From the IMG/VR virus record IMGVR_UViG_3300010396_001263, positions 1 through 23,990 of that record: a stretch of DNA of 23,990 nt; one strand, 5' to 3'. The notes under the pieces are model-generated. The model was not told where the DNA came from. It saw nothing but the letters and a program-made list of their open reading frames with translations, and ran no database searches. Numbering within the stretch: position 1 is the stretch's first letter; every line of letters begins with the position of its first letter. The DNA comes from a virus. This document shows positions 6,866-14,543 of the stretch, in pieces. Position numbers and translations under genes: made by a program.

Positions 6866-7393
6866 TTAATGCGTTATAGCTGTATCTTCAATGTCTGCAC
6901 GAGCCGTCTCCGGAGATATATCAATGGTGGAAGGAACAACGGGAGTACCCGTGGAACCGCTGATAGTACCTCCTGAATGCACGTGAGCGTTGTATTCTGA
7001 CACGAGATTATTTAAAGCGGTTTCAATGGCGTTTATTTTTGTTACCAGCGCTTCGATATTGATGAGACCTCCGTTGTTGCCTCCATTGAAAGCTATCTGG
7101 TTGTTGTCAATGGCAATACTATCCAGCGCACTCCACATCACAATGACACCGGTATAGCGGTTAATAGGCACTACTACTACCTGGCTGCCAACTGTTGGCT
7201 TCAGGTACACTCCTGTGCTCGCACCGGCAATCCTTACTTTCTTCAGCACAGCGCCCGGGTAGTCGAGCGGCGCCACGGTGCAGGTGCGGCTGGCATCATC
7301 CACATCTTTCACGGTACCCGGAATGCCGTAGAACTCCTCCCCGTCTGAAGCGAGTTTTTTTACAGCGTTTCTTATGTCCTGTACCTTATCCAT
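6866..7393 (-). CDS. gpV/Mu gp45-like membrane-piercing spike
   Basis: The 175-residue protein resembles the trimeric spike that caps the tube and pierces the outer membrane. Residues 20-95 form an OB-fold-like region (GIPGTVKDVDDASRTCTV, then GVYLKPTVGSQVVVVPINRY) typical of gpV and T4 gp5. A helical linker (residues 112-135) leads to EYNAHVHSGGTISGSTGTP, whose HxH (AHVH) recalls the metal-binding apex motif of P2 gpV-type spikes. The C-terminal helix ADIEDTAITH may pack back on the trimer. It overlaps the hub gene by 8 nt, so translation of hub and spike is probably coupled. Confidence 0.8.
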   Translation of the reverse strand: MDKVQDIRNAVKKLASDGEEFYGIPGTVKDVDDASRTCTVAPLDYPGAVLKKVRIAGASTGVYLKPTVGSQVVVVPINRYTGVIVMWSALDSIAIDNNQIAFNGGNNGGLINIEALVTKINAIETALNNLVSEYNAHVHSGGTISGSTGTPVVPSTIDISPETARADIEDTAITH

Positions 7394-8474
7394 TTGCCAC
7401 TAAAATATCCAAATCAATATCCTGGAAAAATCCCTGCATCCCCCAGGGGTATTTTACCTCCCGTACCAGGTACGTGCCGGTAGGCCGGTCGTTCCGGAGC
7501 AGGTTTTCTATTTTTATAAAGTCGCCTGATTTTATGGTAGGCTGGCCGAAGGTCTTGAAGCTCCCGCGGTACCCGGTATATTTAAAAGCCTGAAGCGCAA
7601 GATTGGCCAGGTTCACCAGTGTTGCCTTGTCCTGGATATTTACAAAATCAACTGGAACGATAACCCCGTCTGCATCGCCGACAAAGTAACCGTCTTGCGG
7701 GTCCTGGCCGTCTTCATCTATGGTCACCCAGTCGGGGGTGCCGAGCTGGTACTCAATACCGTTAAACCACCGGTTCACAGCCTTGATCCTGACTAGGTAA
7801 TCGGTTTTGTTATAATAAAAAAGGTCGTCCAAAATAATATTCCTGCCAAATGTGAAGACTTTGAGGTTTGCCGGTACAGCATTCTGCTCCACCAAACGCG
7901 GCATAGTACAGTACAAGGTACCGCCCTGCATGTAAGAAACGACCCCGGTTTCATCTTTCATCTGGCGGAGGATCTCTACCAGGTTATTCGCTTTCGACTT
8001 GTATGAGATCTGGAAATCGGCCAGGCGTGTGTCAATGGAAAAAGGAATAGTAGCAGGCAGGTATTGCTTTAAAAAATCAGCCAGCGGCTCCGTCTGCGCG
8101 ATACCGAAATTTCCCCCAACAATAATCTTTTTCAGCAGCCAGCTCTCGTCTTCAGCTGTGATCACGATCGGGATCCCGGAAGAGATTGAAGTTACAAAGC
8201 CTGTAAATATTTTGGTATTGTTGCTGTTATACCCTACGGCAATGCTTACCGCATCGCCAATATGGAAAATGCTGTCGCCGTTATCAATCTTCACAGCAGG
8301 TTGGGTAAATGTCTGGCCTCCTTTAGTAATGGTCTTTGAACCGAACTGCAGCTTGTGCGGTATTTTGATCGTAGCTTTATTGGTAAGCGTCTCATAGCTA
8401 TCATTAACCTGCACTTCCACAACCCTTTTAAAGGTATAGGTGCCGACGGTGATATTTGCAGAAAGGGTTAACAT
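7386..8474 (-). CDS. Baseplate hub, gpD / Mu gp44-like
   Basis: The product (362 residues from ATG, MLTLSANITVG) resembles late control protein D/gp27-type hub proteins that link the spike to the tube. Visible features are beta-rich N-terminal tube-like repeats (YTFKRVVEVQVNDSYETLTN), GDAVSIAVGYNSNNTKIFTG, then ITAEDESWLLKKIIVG and a helical TEPLADFLKQYLP. A QGGTLYCTMPRL strand and a C-terminal domain follow. A TTG nine bases upstream also opens the frame but overlaps the preceding gene; the ATG lies one base after that gene's stop and was preferred. The 3' end overlaps the spike gene by 8 nt. Confidence 0.78.
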   Translation of the reverse strand: MLTLSANITVGTYTFKRVVEVQVNDSYETLTNKATIKIPHKLQFGSKTITKGGQTFTQPAVKIDNGDSIFHIGDAVSIAVGYNSNNTKIFTGFVTSISSGIPIVITAEDESWLLKKIIVGGNFGIAQTEPLADFLKQYLPATIPFSIDTRLADFQISYKSKANNLVEILRQMKDETGVVSYMQGGTLYCTMPRLVEQNAVPANLKVFTFGRNIILDDLFYYNKTDYLVRIKAVNRWFNGIEYQLGTPDWVTIDEDGQDPQDGYFVGDADGVIVPVDFVNIQDKATLVNLANLALQAFKYTGYRGSFKTFGQPTIKSGDFIKIENLLRNDRPTGTYLVREVKYPWGMQGFFQDIDLDILVANG

Positions 8475-8475
8475 T

Positions 8476-9138
8476 TTAATCAAGGTTTTCAGGTGTGTCG
8501 CTTAAAAAGTCGAAGTTCATGAAGCACGTATTCCCTTTGCCCTGGTGCTGCTCGAATGTTTTGTCGTCAATAACTACCTGGCGGATATTGAAGATGTCGT
8601 TGAGGAACCAGCTATGAATATTTATATCATCTTTAATCGCCACAAATTGTGCGATCTGCCTCGAGAGGTTATAGGGAAATACGCGGTTGATATCGGAGAT
8701 CACGAGCTTGGCATTGATACGCCAGTCCCCTTCGCAGATGAACTGCTTTACCGTTCCGTCGCGGCCAGGGACAGGGGTTTTTACAATATTCCGCGCCTGT
8801 CTTACGGTAAACAGCACGGCATTAATGGCATAGCTTAGCTTCTGCCCGTTATATTCCAGGTTGAAATTGCTAAGCACCGGCGTCCCGATCAGGCTCATGA
8901 CCGGATGGCCATAAGTGGATACGGAACCGGGATCAGTGCGGGTATCCTGGAAGGGCTGTAACTGGAAAGCAGGCGCAGCTGGGTTCTTTAATGCCTGTGG
9001 CGCAGAGAAATCCTTGTCTGAAGTGGATTTCAGCTTGTCCGGCGCATTCTCGAAATGCTCGCCATAATAGGCAAGGATATTCTTCACCTCTACGGCGGTC
9101 CCGAAATTGATAAGTTTTATGCCTTTGAATACATCCAT
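8476..9138 (-). CDS. DUF6046-like conserved tail protein
   Basis: The 220-residue protein resembles a family seen in Bacteroidota phages (my recollection is DUF6046). The signature region is KTPVPGRDGTVKQFICEGDW followed by RINAKLVISDINRVFPYNLS, FVAIKDDINIHSWFLNDIFN and IRQVVIDDKTF. The alternation of beta strands around a GRxGTVK motif resembles tail-hub proteins that bridge tape measure and hub. The N-terminal 80 residues are proline-rich and probably flexible. It overlaps the tape-measure stop by one base and is followed by the hub gene after one base, which fits the slot of Mu gp43 or a P2 gpU-like protein. The exact role is inferred from position. Confidence 0.6.
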   Translation of the reverse strand: MDVFKGIKLINFGTAVEVKNILAYYGEHFENAPDKLKSTSDKDFSAPQALKNPAAPAFQLQPFQDTRTDPGSVSTYGHPVMSLIGTPVLSNFNLEYNGQKLSYAINAVLFTVRQARNIVKTPVPGRDGTVKQFICEGDWRINAKLVISDINRVFPYNLSRQIAQFVAIKDDINIHSWFLNDIFNIRQVVIDDKTFEQHQGKGNTCFMNFDFLSDTPENLD

Positions 9139-10907
9139 TACCTGCTTCCGCTCCCTCTAAAACTTGAATCGCCTATAGTGGCTAAAAATGCATCGTTAAC
9201 TTTATCCTGGAAATCGTCCGGCAGCTTGCCGTCGTTTGAGATGAAAGTAGCATTGGGCATGATAGGGCCATGAATATGAATATCACCGCGGCCACCTTTA
9301 TTTCCTGATCCGCTACCGGCATCGCCGGCGCTGACAGGCGCTTTGGGTATGATATCAGGATGTTCAAGTAATGACCGCTTGTATGCATTATCGGCACTGA
9401 ATCCGTCAATCGCATTCGCAGTTTCTGTGGCGCCACCTTTAAAAACCGAAAAATCTTGCGTTACGACACCTTTAAGCATCCGCAAGGGGCCATTCATGAT
9501 ATCCTGAACTTCGTTTTTTATAGCTTCCCAATTGGCCCTTATTCTTCCGGTGGAGTGTTCAAGCTTTTCCATATACTGGTAAAGCAGGTATATGGCCCCT
9601 ATCCCCAATGTAAAATACAAGGCCGAGTTCAATGCGATTGAGGAAAATGCAGCAGCGTTAAGCGCGGCGACAAGTTCCCAGGTTGTGGCTGTCTCGCTTA
9701 CCAGCGAGAGCATGTGAAACAAAGAGGCAGCGCTGGCCAGATAGGTTTGCACTTTTAGATAAGCCATGGAAAGCGCTACCCCTGCAATGACTATTCCTGT
9801 AGTCTTGACAATCCATTGATATTTTTCCAGCCATTTTATGGAGTCCCTCAGGGCGTCCACAAGAAATGTAACCCCTACGGCTAAAGCTTTATATGCGGGC
9901 AATAATACCTGGCTCATGGTGATGTTCAGTTCATGCATACTGTTGGCCTGCCTGATAAACCCGGCCTGGGCGCTGGCAGAATATTGCTCAATGGCGCCTG
10001 CATTTTCTTTTGCTGCCAGGGCAAGTATCTTTGGCATTTCAGTTACGGCATTAAATTTTCCCATTTGCAGCTCCTCGAACAATATGCGGTTTCCCATCTC
10101 GGGATTGCCTTTGATGTGCATCGTTTCCCTGGCTGCCTGGGCGAGGATCGGAACTTCCCTAAGCAGGGTTATCATCTGCCGCGGCCCTTCCTGACCCTTC
10201 GTAAATAAAGTGGAGAATGCTTCGTTTAGCTCTCCAAATTTTTCTTTGGAAAGATTGCCTGCGGCAGCTACCTTCATCCAATCTTCAAATATTTTTTTCT
10301 GGCCCTCAGAGCCTACCATTCCATGAAGCACCTGGCTCATCTTGGTGAAACCGTCTAATGATGATTCAGTAGATACACCCAGGTCATTGCTCCTTTTGCT
10401 TATAAACTCTATAGCGTCCCCGGCGGCTTTCTGGCTTCCAAGGTTTTGGCTCAGCAAATTTTCTATTCGCTCATATTCAACAGCCACGCCCCTAAGCTCG
10501 TGGAGGTAAGTGGCGGCACGGTCTATCACAAATATCCCGGCAACATAGGTGGTCACCTTTTTCGCCAGGTCGCCCAGCATCCCCATTCGGTCGAATAATC
10601 CCTGGGGCGGCTCATTGCCCATGCCTTCCAGTTCCTGCTTGGTTTTCCTGATCGCCCGGTTTGATTTTTCTATGGGGCCATCAACCAACTTCTGGTTATG
10701 TGCAATGTACCTCATCAGTGCATCGGCGCTGGTGTCTATCGGGCCTTTGCCGGCGGCGATCTGTGTATGGAGCTTTGCTACCTGATCCTGGAGCGTTTTT
10801 GTTTTGGCCGCTGCGCGCTCCGCCTGCCCTTCCAGTTTCTTCAGCGCATCATTTGCGAGATCCTGCAGGGAGATGGTATATGTAACGTTAGCGGAGGCGG
10901 AGGACAT
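9138..10907 (-). CDS. Tail tape measure protein
   Basis: This 589-residue protein has the tape-measure architecture. A coiled-coil N-terminus (residues 15-60) is rich in Leu, Lys and Gln, and a long helical middle follows. A hydrophobic block covers about residues 340-460 with several membrane-like stretches (GIVIAGVALSMAYLKV, YFTLGIGAIYLLYQYM). The C-terminal 70 residues are Gly/Asp-rich and low in order. Tape measures set tail length and help DNA cross the inner membrane. With the usual approximation of 1.5 Angstrom per residue the tail would be roughly 85-90 nm if uncleaved. It follows the tail chaperone block and precedes tip genes, the standard order. Confidence 0.85.
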   Translation of the reverse strand: MSSASANVTYTISLQDLANDALKKLEGQAERAAAKTKTLQDQVAKLHTQIAAGKGPIDTSADALMRYIAHNQKLVDGPIEKSNRAIRKTKQELEGMGNEPPQGLFDRMGMLGDLAKKVTTYVAGIFVIDRAATYLHELRGVAVEYERIENLLSQNLGSQKAAGDAIEFISKRSNDLGVSTESSLDGFTKMSQVLHGMVGSEGQKKIFEDWMKVAAAGNLSKEKFGELNEAFSTLFTKGQEGPRQMITLLREVPILAQAARETMHIKGNPEMGNRILFEELQMGKFNAVTEMPKILALAAKENAGAIEQYSASAQAGFIRQANSMHELNITMSQVLLPAYKALAVGVTFLVDALRDSIKWLEKYQWIVKTTGIVIAGVALSMAYLKVQTYLASAASLFHMLSLVSETATTWELVAALNAAAFSSIALNSALYFTLGIGAIYLLYQYMEKLEHSTGRIRANWEAIKNEVQDIMNGPLRMLKGVVTQDFSVFKGGATETANAIDGFSADNAYKRSLLEHPDIIPKAPVSAGDAGSGSGNKGGRGDIHIHGPIMPNATFISNDGKLPDDFQDKVNDAFLATIGDSSFRGSGSR

Positions 10908-10913
10908 TTTATT

Positions 10914-10943
10914 AAGTTACTGAGTTGTAGATTTATTGAGTGG
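10914..10943 (-). repeat. Spacer repeat A, copy 6
   Basis: Sense reading is CACTCAATAAATCTACAACTC then AGTAACTT, a diverged copy of the AACTCAAY spacer placed about 6 nt before the tape-measure ATG and starting at the stop of the small basic gene. Confidence 0.7.
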
Positions 10944-11195
10944 TTAGCGGTAAGCAGAAGTTTTGCGCTTCCAGTCTGGATCATAGAATTCGGAATGCTT
11001 AAAAGGAGTGCATTTGCGGAAACCGGCGACGTGCTTTGAAAAGCGGCGCCGCTCAGAGTATTCGCGTTGGTCTTCACCTGGAAGCCTTCCCGGCGCCAGG
11101 GAATCGCCCATGTGATGCAGAAGGGCGAATCTTCTCATTTTTTCTTTCTTTGATGGTTCTTTGAAAGTAATTCCGGGTAATTCTTGTGTCATCAT
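10944..11195 (-). CDS. Small basic phage protein, unrecognised
   Basis: The 83-residue protein is strongly charged, rich in Lys, Arg and His, with no hydrophobic core of note (KEPSKKEKMRRFALLHHMGD, EYSERRRFSKHVAGFRKC). It was not recognised. Two adjacent ATG codons are available. It starts 20 nt after the end of the frameshifted chaperone extension and ends just before the tape measure, a position in which Bacteroidota phages often carry a small extra gene. It could help the chaperone, bind nucleic acid or bind the tape measure. The role is open, but uninterrupted placement between two real genes makes it likely to be coding. Confidence 0.6.
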   Translation of the reverse strand: MMTQELPGITFKEPSKKEKMRRFALLHHMGDSLAPGRLPGEDQREYSERRRFSKHVAGFRKCTPFKHSEFYDPDWKRKTSAYR

Positions 11196-11215
11196 GCTTT
11201 TTATTGATTATTTGA

Positions 11216-11913
11216 TCATTGTTCACTGCCTGTTCCATGAATAATAGTGGCCATCCTTTTTTCAAACCAGAGGGCTTTTTGAAAAGCTATAGCCCATTCG
11301 TCGTCATTCAGTTTGCCCGGGTCCTGGTGAAGCCAACCCTGGATCAGGGCGTCTATTTTATGCAGCTCGCCACAGCCTTCGCCATCGAGGATTTCGGCTG
11401 TGGCGTCTAATTTTTTTTTAGGATACCCATCCGGAACTTGATAAGCCCCTGGAGGGTCTGGTGTGCCGCGTACATCAGCTCATCCTCATCAATCACGCGG
11501 CGGTCTTCAGCGCCGTGTTCCCCTTCTATCCATCCTTCCCGGATGATCATTTCCGAAGCCTGGAGCGGCTGGCTGGCCGCAATCATGGAAAGGGCGAGCG
11601 AAACGGTGGTGCGTGATGGCTTATTGATATAGCAGACAGTCCAATCGAGTCCGAGATCGTCCAGCGGAACGATTACCGCTATCACGTCTTCCCCTTTCCG
11701 GGCAGAGCTCAGCGCCTCGCGGCGTTCTTCAAATTGTTTTATCTTCAGGTCACCAGGAGAGAGAATCTCTTTGGTGGTTTCCCCTGCCCCCTCTGCCTCA
11801 CCCCGGCCCTCTCCTGAAGGAGAAGGAGAATGAGGAGAGGGGGCTTCCGCGCCTTCCTTACTGTTGGGGCCGGTAGTTGCCCCTGGGTTAATAATTTCTT
11901 TTTCTTCAGTCAT
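11216..11913 (-). CDS. Tail assembly chaperone, -1 frameshift product (G-T type)
   Basis: If ribosomes slip one base back on the A9 run at the end of the shorter chaperone frame, translation continues past the TAG for 64 codons and stops at TGA. The extension begins LDATAEILDGEGCGELHK and contains DDEWAIAFQKALWFEKR, a helical, acidic and aromatic sequence resembling the T extensions of other Bacteroidota phages. Without a slip this 200-nt stretch has no useful start codon, although it is clean coding sequence. Lambda gpG-gpGT, P2 gpE/E' and Mu gp41/42 use the same logic: the extended form binds the tape measure while the short form coats it. The arrangement is seen here directly; frameshift efficiency is inferred. 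Confidence 0.82.
11407..11913 (-). CDS. Tail assembly chaperone, short (G) form
   Basis: The 168-residue zero-frame product has a disordered N-terminus (residues 1-50) and a folded part: EDVIAVIVPLDDLGLDWTVC, then YINKPSRTTVSLALSMIAAS and DEDELMYAAHQTLQGLIKFR. The KPSR and LALSMI segments are typical of tail chaperones in Bacteroidota phages. It follows the tube gene and precedes the tape measure, as expected. Residues about 22-44 (PSPHSPSPSGEGRGEAEGAG) are encoded by an inserted palindromic repeat, so the N-terminal tail may be an acquired linker. The frame ends LKKN-TAG at an A9 slippery run. The start is ATG. Confidence 0.85.
   Translation of the reverse strand: MTEEKEIINPGATTGPNSKEGAEAPSPHSPSPSGEGRGEAEGAGETTKEILSPGDLKIKQFEERREALSSARKGEDVIAVIVPLDDLGLDWTVCYINKPSRTTVSLALSMIAASQPLQASEMIIREGWIEGEHGAEDRRVIDEDELMYAAHQTLQGLIKFRMGILKKN
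11411..11421 (-). other. Programmed -1 frameshift site (A9 slippery run)
   Basis: In the sense direction the run is CTAAAAAAAAATTAG, with the chaperone frame reading CTA AAA AAA AAT TAG. A one-base backward slip anywhere in the nine A residues enters the 64-codon extension. The run fits the A AAA AAA heptamer. No strong stem-loop was checked downstream. Confidence 0.8.
11787..11843. repeat. Palindromic GC-rich repeat inserted in a coding region
   Basis: Outer arms of 14 and 13 bases (left CCCCCTCTGCCTCA, right TGAGGAGAGGGGG) pair with one bulged base. An inner stem TCTCCT/AGGAGA closes around GA. The core CTCACCCCGGCCCTCTCCT resembles a dispersed intergenic palindrome I know from many bacterial genomes; this is from memory, not a search. 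Here it lies in frame within the tail chaperone, encoding a Pro/Ser/Gly/Glu linker. Confidence 0.65.
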
Positions 11914-11998
11914 TGTTCTTTATTGCTTTGAGCCGTTAAGGGCGCAGAGGGCAAAACTTAAAAAACCTCCGCACCCCCTAACCTGGCCGTTTCTTTTT

Positions 11999-12427
11999 TT
12001 ACTTGAATTTGATATCGCCGATAAAGAGCGGTATCTCCTCCTTCAGCGCTTTGTCGCCAGTTTTTGTATCCAATCCATTCGACTTTAAAATGCACATAAG
12101 CAATGTAACATTGCGGAATGAGCCATCAGCCCGGAGGAACTGAACAATAATGGGAAATGGAGGAATGCTCTGGATTCTCCCATCAGGGCTTAAATCTTCA
12201 AGCGCTTCAATAGTTTCCTTGAAAAGCTCTATAGAGCCATTCTTTTTTTCATCGCCGTAGGATACCGAGACAGGGGCTGACCCTGCGCCCATCTGGCCTT
12301 CGATCTCTTGATCGTCTTTGTATGATATTTTTGAAACCCCTTTGATATCAACATTAAGCAGGCGTATAATAACGCTTGCCCAACTGTAGTTGATACCATT
12401 AATCATTGGAAACCTATTTGTTGCCAT
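11999..12427 (-). CDS. Tail tube protein
   Basis: The 142-residue product fits the tube subunit that polymerises into the inner tail tube. Features include an N-terminal strand pair (NRFPMINGINYSWASVII), KISYKDDQEIEGQMGAGSAP, where tube proteins have a conserved loop and beta-hairpin, and GSIELFKETIEALEDLSPDG, a strand plus helix typical of the gpM/T4 gp19-like fold. It lies 14 nt downstream of the sheath gene and upstream of the chaperone, the order used by contractile phages. The 85-nt gap behind it is purine-poor with a T-rich run near the gene end; nothing else was recognised in that gap. Confidence 0.78.
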   Translation of the reverse strand: MATNRFPMINGINYSWASVIIRLLNVDIKGVSKISYKDDQEIEGQMGAGSAPVSVSYGDEKKNGSIELFKETIEALEDLSPDGRIQSIPPFPIIVQFLRADGSFRNVTLLMCILKSNGLDTKTGDKALKEEIPLFIGDIKFK

Positions 12428-12441
12428 AATTCTTTATCTTT

Positions 12442-13911
12442 TTAAAGGCTTGAAACAAAGCCGATGGTTACGTTAAATGTTCTTGAAATTCCTATACTTA
12501 CCAGCTTGATGGTGATAGCGATCGTGCTCGTTGCATTCACATCCTGGTTCGGATCAATTGTCACGATGGCGCCGCTGAGCTCGCCGTCCCTTTGCATCTG
12601 GTCGAGGGGAGCCTGGGCAATGGCAGTGAGCTCGCTTATGAAAGTGGAGGCCAGCTTGCCGCTCGTAGGATCTACTGGTACCTGGCCGTTGAGCAATGGC
12701 AGGATGGAAGCACGAACGTTCCGGATCGCCTTGTCAATGGTGCGCACGCGCTCGCCGCAATTGTAATCGCTGGTGGCGCTGGTACAGGTCGGGTCATCGC
12801 TCCAGAAAGTTCCGGTAAGCCCTATCTCATTCAGGGCAAAGACATAAGCCTTCGCCTGGATATCGCTCAGCGTGTTGCTTGCAATTGTAGAGATGAGGGT
12901 GCCGTCGCCCAGGGCAGGCGCGCTCATTTCTCCGTCCGGGTCTGCGATCGAATAACTTCGCCAGCCGATGTTCTGGCTTACCTTCAGGAAGGCATAAGAG
13001 CCAAGCCACTGTCCGATAGCCGGAACGCTATGGCCGAGCGATACTGCGAGAGCTGCCCCGGCGTTCTTACCGTCCTGGCCGATAATCACTTCCACGCCTT
13101 CCGCGTCGAGGGTGGTATTGTCCAGGAATGTAGTATGGTCCGTGATGGCGCTCGTGTCGGCGCCAAGTCCCAGGAGCGCGGGTTGGTTCCCGGCGCTGAG
13201 GGAATCATAAACGCCCTGGAGGGCAGTTACCATTGCCTGGGTAAAGGCGACTGGTAAGAATGCCGTCATCTGCCTGCACTTGCCTGCTGCCCAGGTTTGA
13301 AGGGTAACAAGCTCGGTGAAATCGTTGGTACCCGCGCCGGCTGCCGGGTCTGTGCCGATCCACAGGTAAAAGATACCTGAAGGCTGGCGCTTGAAGAACC
13401 GGTCTATAAAATAATATATGGAAGCAGTAGCGGTATTGGCGGAAGTGATCCCGTAATTTATAGCATCATAAATGCTGGTAAACCTCTGTTTGTCAGTGAA
13501 CGTGATTTGCGCTGCCGTTGCCCAGGCTGCCGTCGGCTGGCTCGCTCCCAGGGTAACCACCGCCCCAATGGTCACGCTCTGGTTGAGGTTCATCGTTACC
13601 TGTACATAATGCACGCCGGTAGTGATGGCGATAAACTTGCCTGCAAGCAATCCCTGCAGGTAGGTAGCGATCGCGGTGAGCGTGGTAGCGTCATCGGTAG
13701 TGAAGACGATATTGTGCGTCACGTTCAGCCCGTTGCTGCCGGTGATGGTAAGCGCTATGCTGTTGCTCGCAACCAGCGTGGCGCTGAAGGTGAGCCTGTA
13801 TGTAACGGTAGGGTTCTTGTAGTGCGCGTGCCCGGAGATAAAATCTTCTCCCGGGAGCGGAGCGCCTACACCGCCCTGGCCTTTGGTGAATGTAACTTTA
13901 GATAAGCTCAT
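12442..13911 (-). CDS. Contractile tail sheath protein, DUF2586-like
   Basis: The 489-residue protein matches the DUF2586-type sheath of Bacteroidota phages. Its N-terminus has the handshake-type strand seen in sheath subunits (MSLSKVTFTKGQGGVGAPLP), the middle carries inserted beta-rich segments, and residues 300-430 hold a Rossmann-like core (EVIIGQDGKNAGAALAVSLG, then VSQNIGWRSYSIADPDGEM). The C-terminus ends in strands for subunit interlocking (NATSTIAITIKLVSIGISRT). Subunits stack around the tube and contract to drive the spike through the envelope. The DPTCTS and DYNCGERVRTIDKAIRNVR segments near residue 380 also fit sheath proteins. It lies immediately upstream of the tube gene. Confidence 0.85.
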   Translation of the reverse strand: MSLSKVTFTKGQGGVGAPLPGEDFISGHAHYKNPTVTYRLTFSATLVASNSIALTITGSNGLNVTHNIVFTTDDATTLTAIATYLQGLLAGKFIAITTGVHYVQVTMNLNQSVTIGAVVTLGASQPTAAWATAAQITFTDKQRFTSIYDAINYGITSANTATASIYYFIDRFFKRQPSGIFYLWIGTDPAAGAGTNDFTELVTLQTWAAGKCRQMTAFLPVAFTQAMVTALQGVYDSLSAGNQPALLGLGADTSAITDHTTFLDNTTLDAEGVEVIIGQDGKNAGAALAVSLGHSVPAIGQWLGSYAFLKVSQNIGWRSYSIADPDGEMSAPALGDGTLISTIASNTLSDIQAKAYVFALNEIGLTGTFWSDDPTCTSATSDYNCGERVRTIDKAIRNVRASILPLLNGQVPVDPTSGKLASTFISELTAIAQAPLDQMQRDGELSGAIVTIDPNQDVNATSTIAITIKLVSIGISRTFNVTIGFVSSL

Positions 13912-13952
13912 AAGTTATTTGGAAATTTGGAAATGAGACAATTTGAAAATTG
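13912..13952. repeat. Spacer repeat B with short A remnant
   Basis: The gap before the sheath ATG carries AATTTGGAAATGAGACAAT (bases 13924-13942 on the plus strand) plus ATTTGAAAATT. It begins with AAGTTATT, the reverse of the AATAACTT end of spacer A. A near-identical AATTTGAAAATGAGACAAT occurs at 20329-20347. Confidence 0.7.
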
Positions 13953-13954
13953 GC

Positions 13955-14263
13955 TTACGCATTTGTTTCGTTGTCAACCGCTTTGGCTTTTATTTTTTTT
14001 GGAGCTTCACCAGCTGGAGCAGCTTCGCCTTGAGACGCAGTCACTGCATCTGTACCGGCTTCTGCCATTGCCCTGGTGATGTGCCAGGCTTGCCTGGGGA
14101 GCTTGTGCGTTTTGCAATGTCCCAGGCCGGCGCTTTCGTTCAAGAAGAGATGGCCGTCAGGCGCGCCCCAAATCCCTTTGTTGACTTTGGGATGTTCGGC
14201 ATAAAATTTCCGGGCATGGCTAAGCGCCACTTCCGGTATCGCTGTTGTTTCCGTTTTTGTCAT
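13955..14263 (-). CDS. Small phage protein, unrecognised
   Basis: The 102-residue product was not recognised. Residues 10-60 look folded (LSHARKFYAEHPKVNKGIWG, APDGHLFLNESAGLGHCKTH) and include several His and Cys residues. The last 35 residues are Ala/Glu/Lys-rich and flexible. It begins inside the 3' end of the preceding small membrane protein gene (44-nt overlap) and ends before the sheath gene. The overlap suggests translational coupling, or that one of the two is translated little. Its location between capsid and sheath genes suits a head-tail or capsid accessory protein, but this is only positional. Confidence 0.55.
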   Translation of the reverse strand: MTKTETTAIPEVALSHARKFYAEHPKVNKGIWGAPDGHLFLNESAGLGHCKTHKLPRQAWHITRAMAEAGTDAVTASQGEAAPAGEAPKKIKAKAVDNETNA

Positions 14264-14474
14264 TGTTTAAATTCGGTTTAAAAAGCCTTTTAAGGAGCAT
14301 GACCGTGATGAAACCCGCTATGGTGCTGATTACAGTGCTGGCCACCGCGTCTGCGCTATTGATAAGAGCGTTATGCACATCTCTTACCACGATGGTTGCC
14401 AGTCCGGCAGCGCCGCCGCCAATGGTTTCAAGGTCTGGATGGATCATTTGCTGTATAAAAGGGTTAGTGTTCAT
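14220..14474 (-). CDS. Small single-helix membrane protein
   Basis: The 84-residue protein has an N-terminal amphipathic region (HPDLETIGGGAAGLATIVVR), a membrane-like helix at about residues 44-64 (ASTVISTIAGFITVMLLKRL) and an Asn/Gly/Asp-rich tail. It is not recognised. It sits just after the terminator that follows the major capsid gene; the terminator T tract ends about 6 nt before its ATG. Tail and capsid genes on both sides make a virion or assembly role more likely than lysis, but a second holin-type protein is possible. Confidence 0.5.
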   Translation of the reverse strand: MNTNPFIQQMIHPDLETIGGGAAGLATIVVRDVHNALINSADAVASTVISTIAGFITVMLLKRLFKPNLNNDKNGNNSDTGSGA

Positions 14475-14480
14475 TTATTT

Positions 14481-14516
14481 AAAAAAATGCCCGGGAGAGT
14501 GTCAGCCCTCCCGGGC
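14481..14516 (-). terminator. Intrinsic terminator behind the major capsid gene
   Basis: In the direction of the minus-strand genes a perfect 9-bp stem GCCCGGGAG/CTCCCGGGC encloses a ten-base loop and is followed by ATTTTTTT (seven T). It lies 28 nt after the capsid stop codon and just before the small membrane protein gene. It would reduce readthrough from head genes into tail genes and so favour capsid protein over tail proteins. Confidence 0.85.
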
Positions 14517-14543
14517 GAACATGACCTGAAAAAACTAAGAGGA

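Noticed and set aside
12592-13257. 221-residue open frame antisense to the sheath gene
   Set aside because: It is the opposite strand of a well-supported sheath gene, has low-complexity residue composition and no family resemblance.
13993-14000. A8 run (sense) in the 102-residue protein as a frameshift site
   Set aside because: Slip by -1 reaches a stop within a few codons and gives no meaningful extension; the gene ends shortly after anyway.
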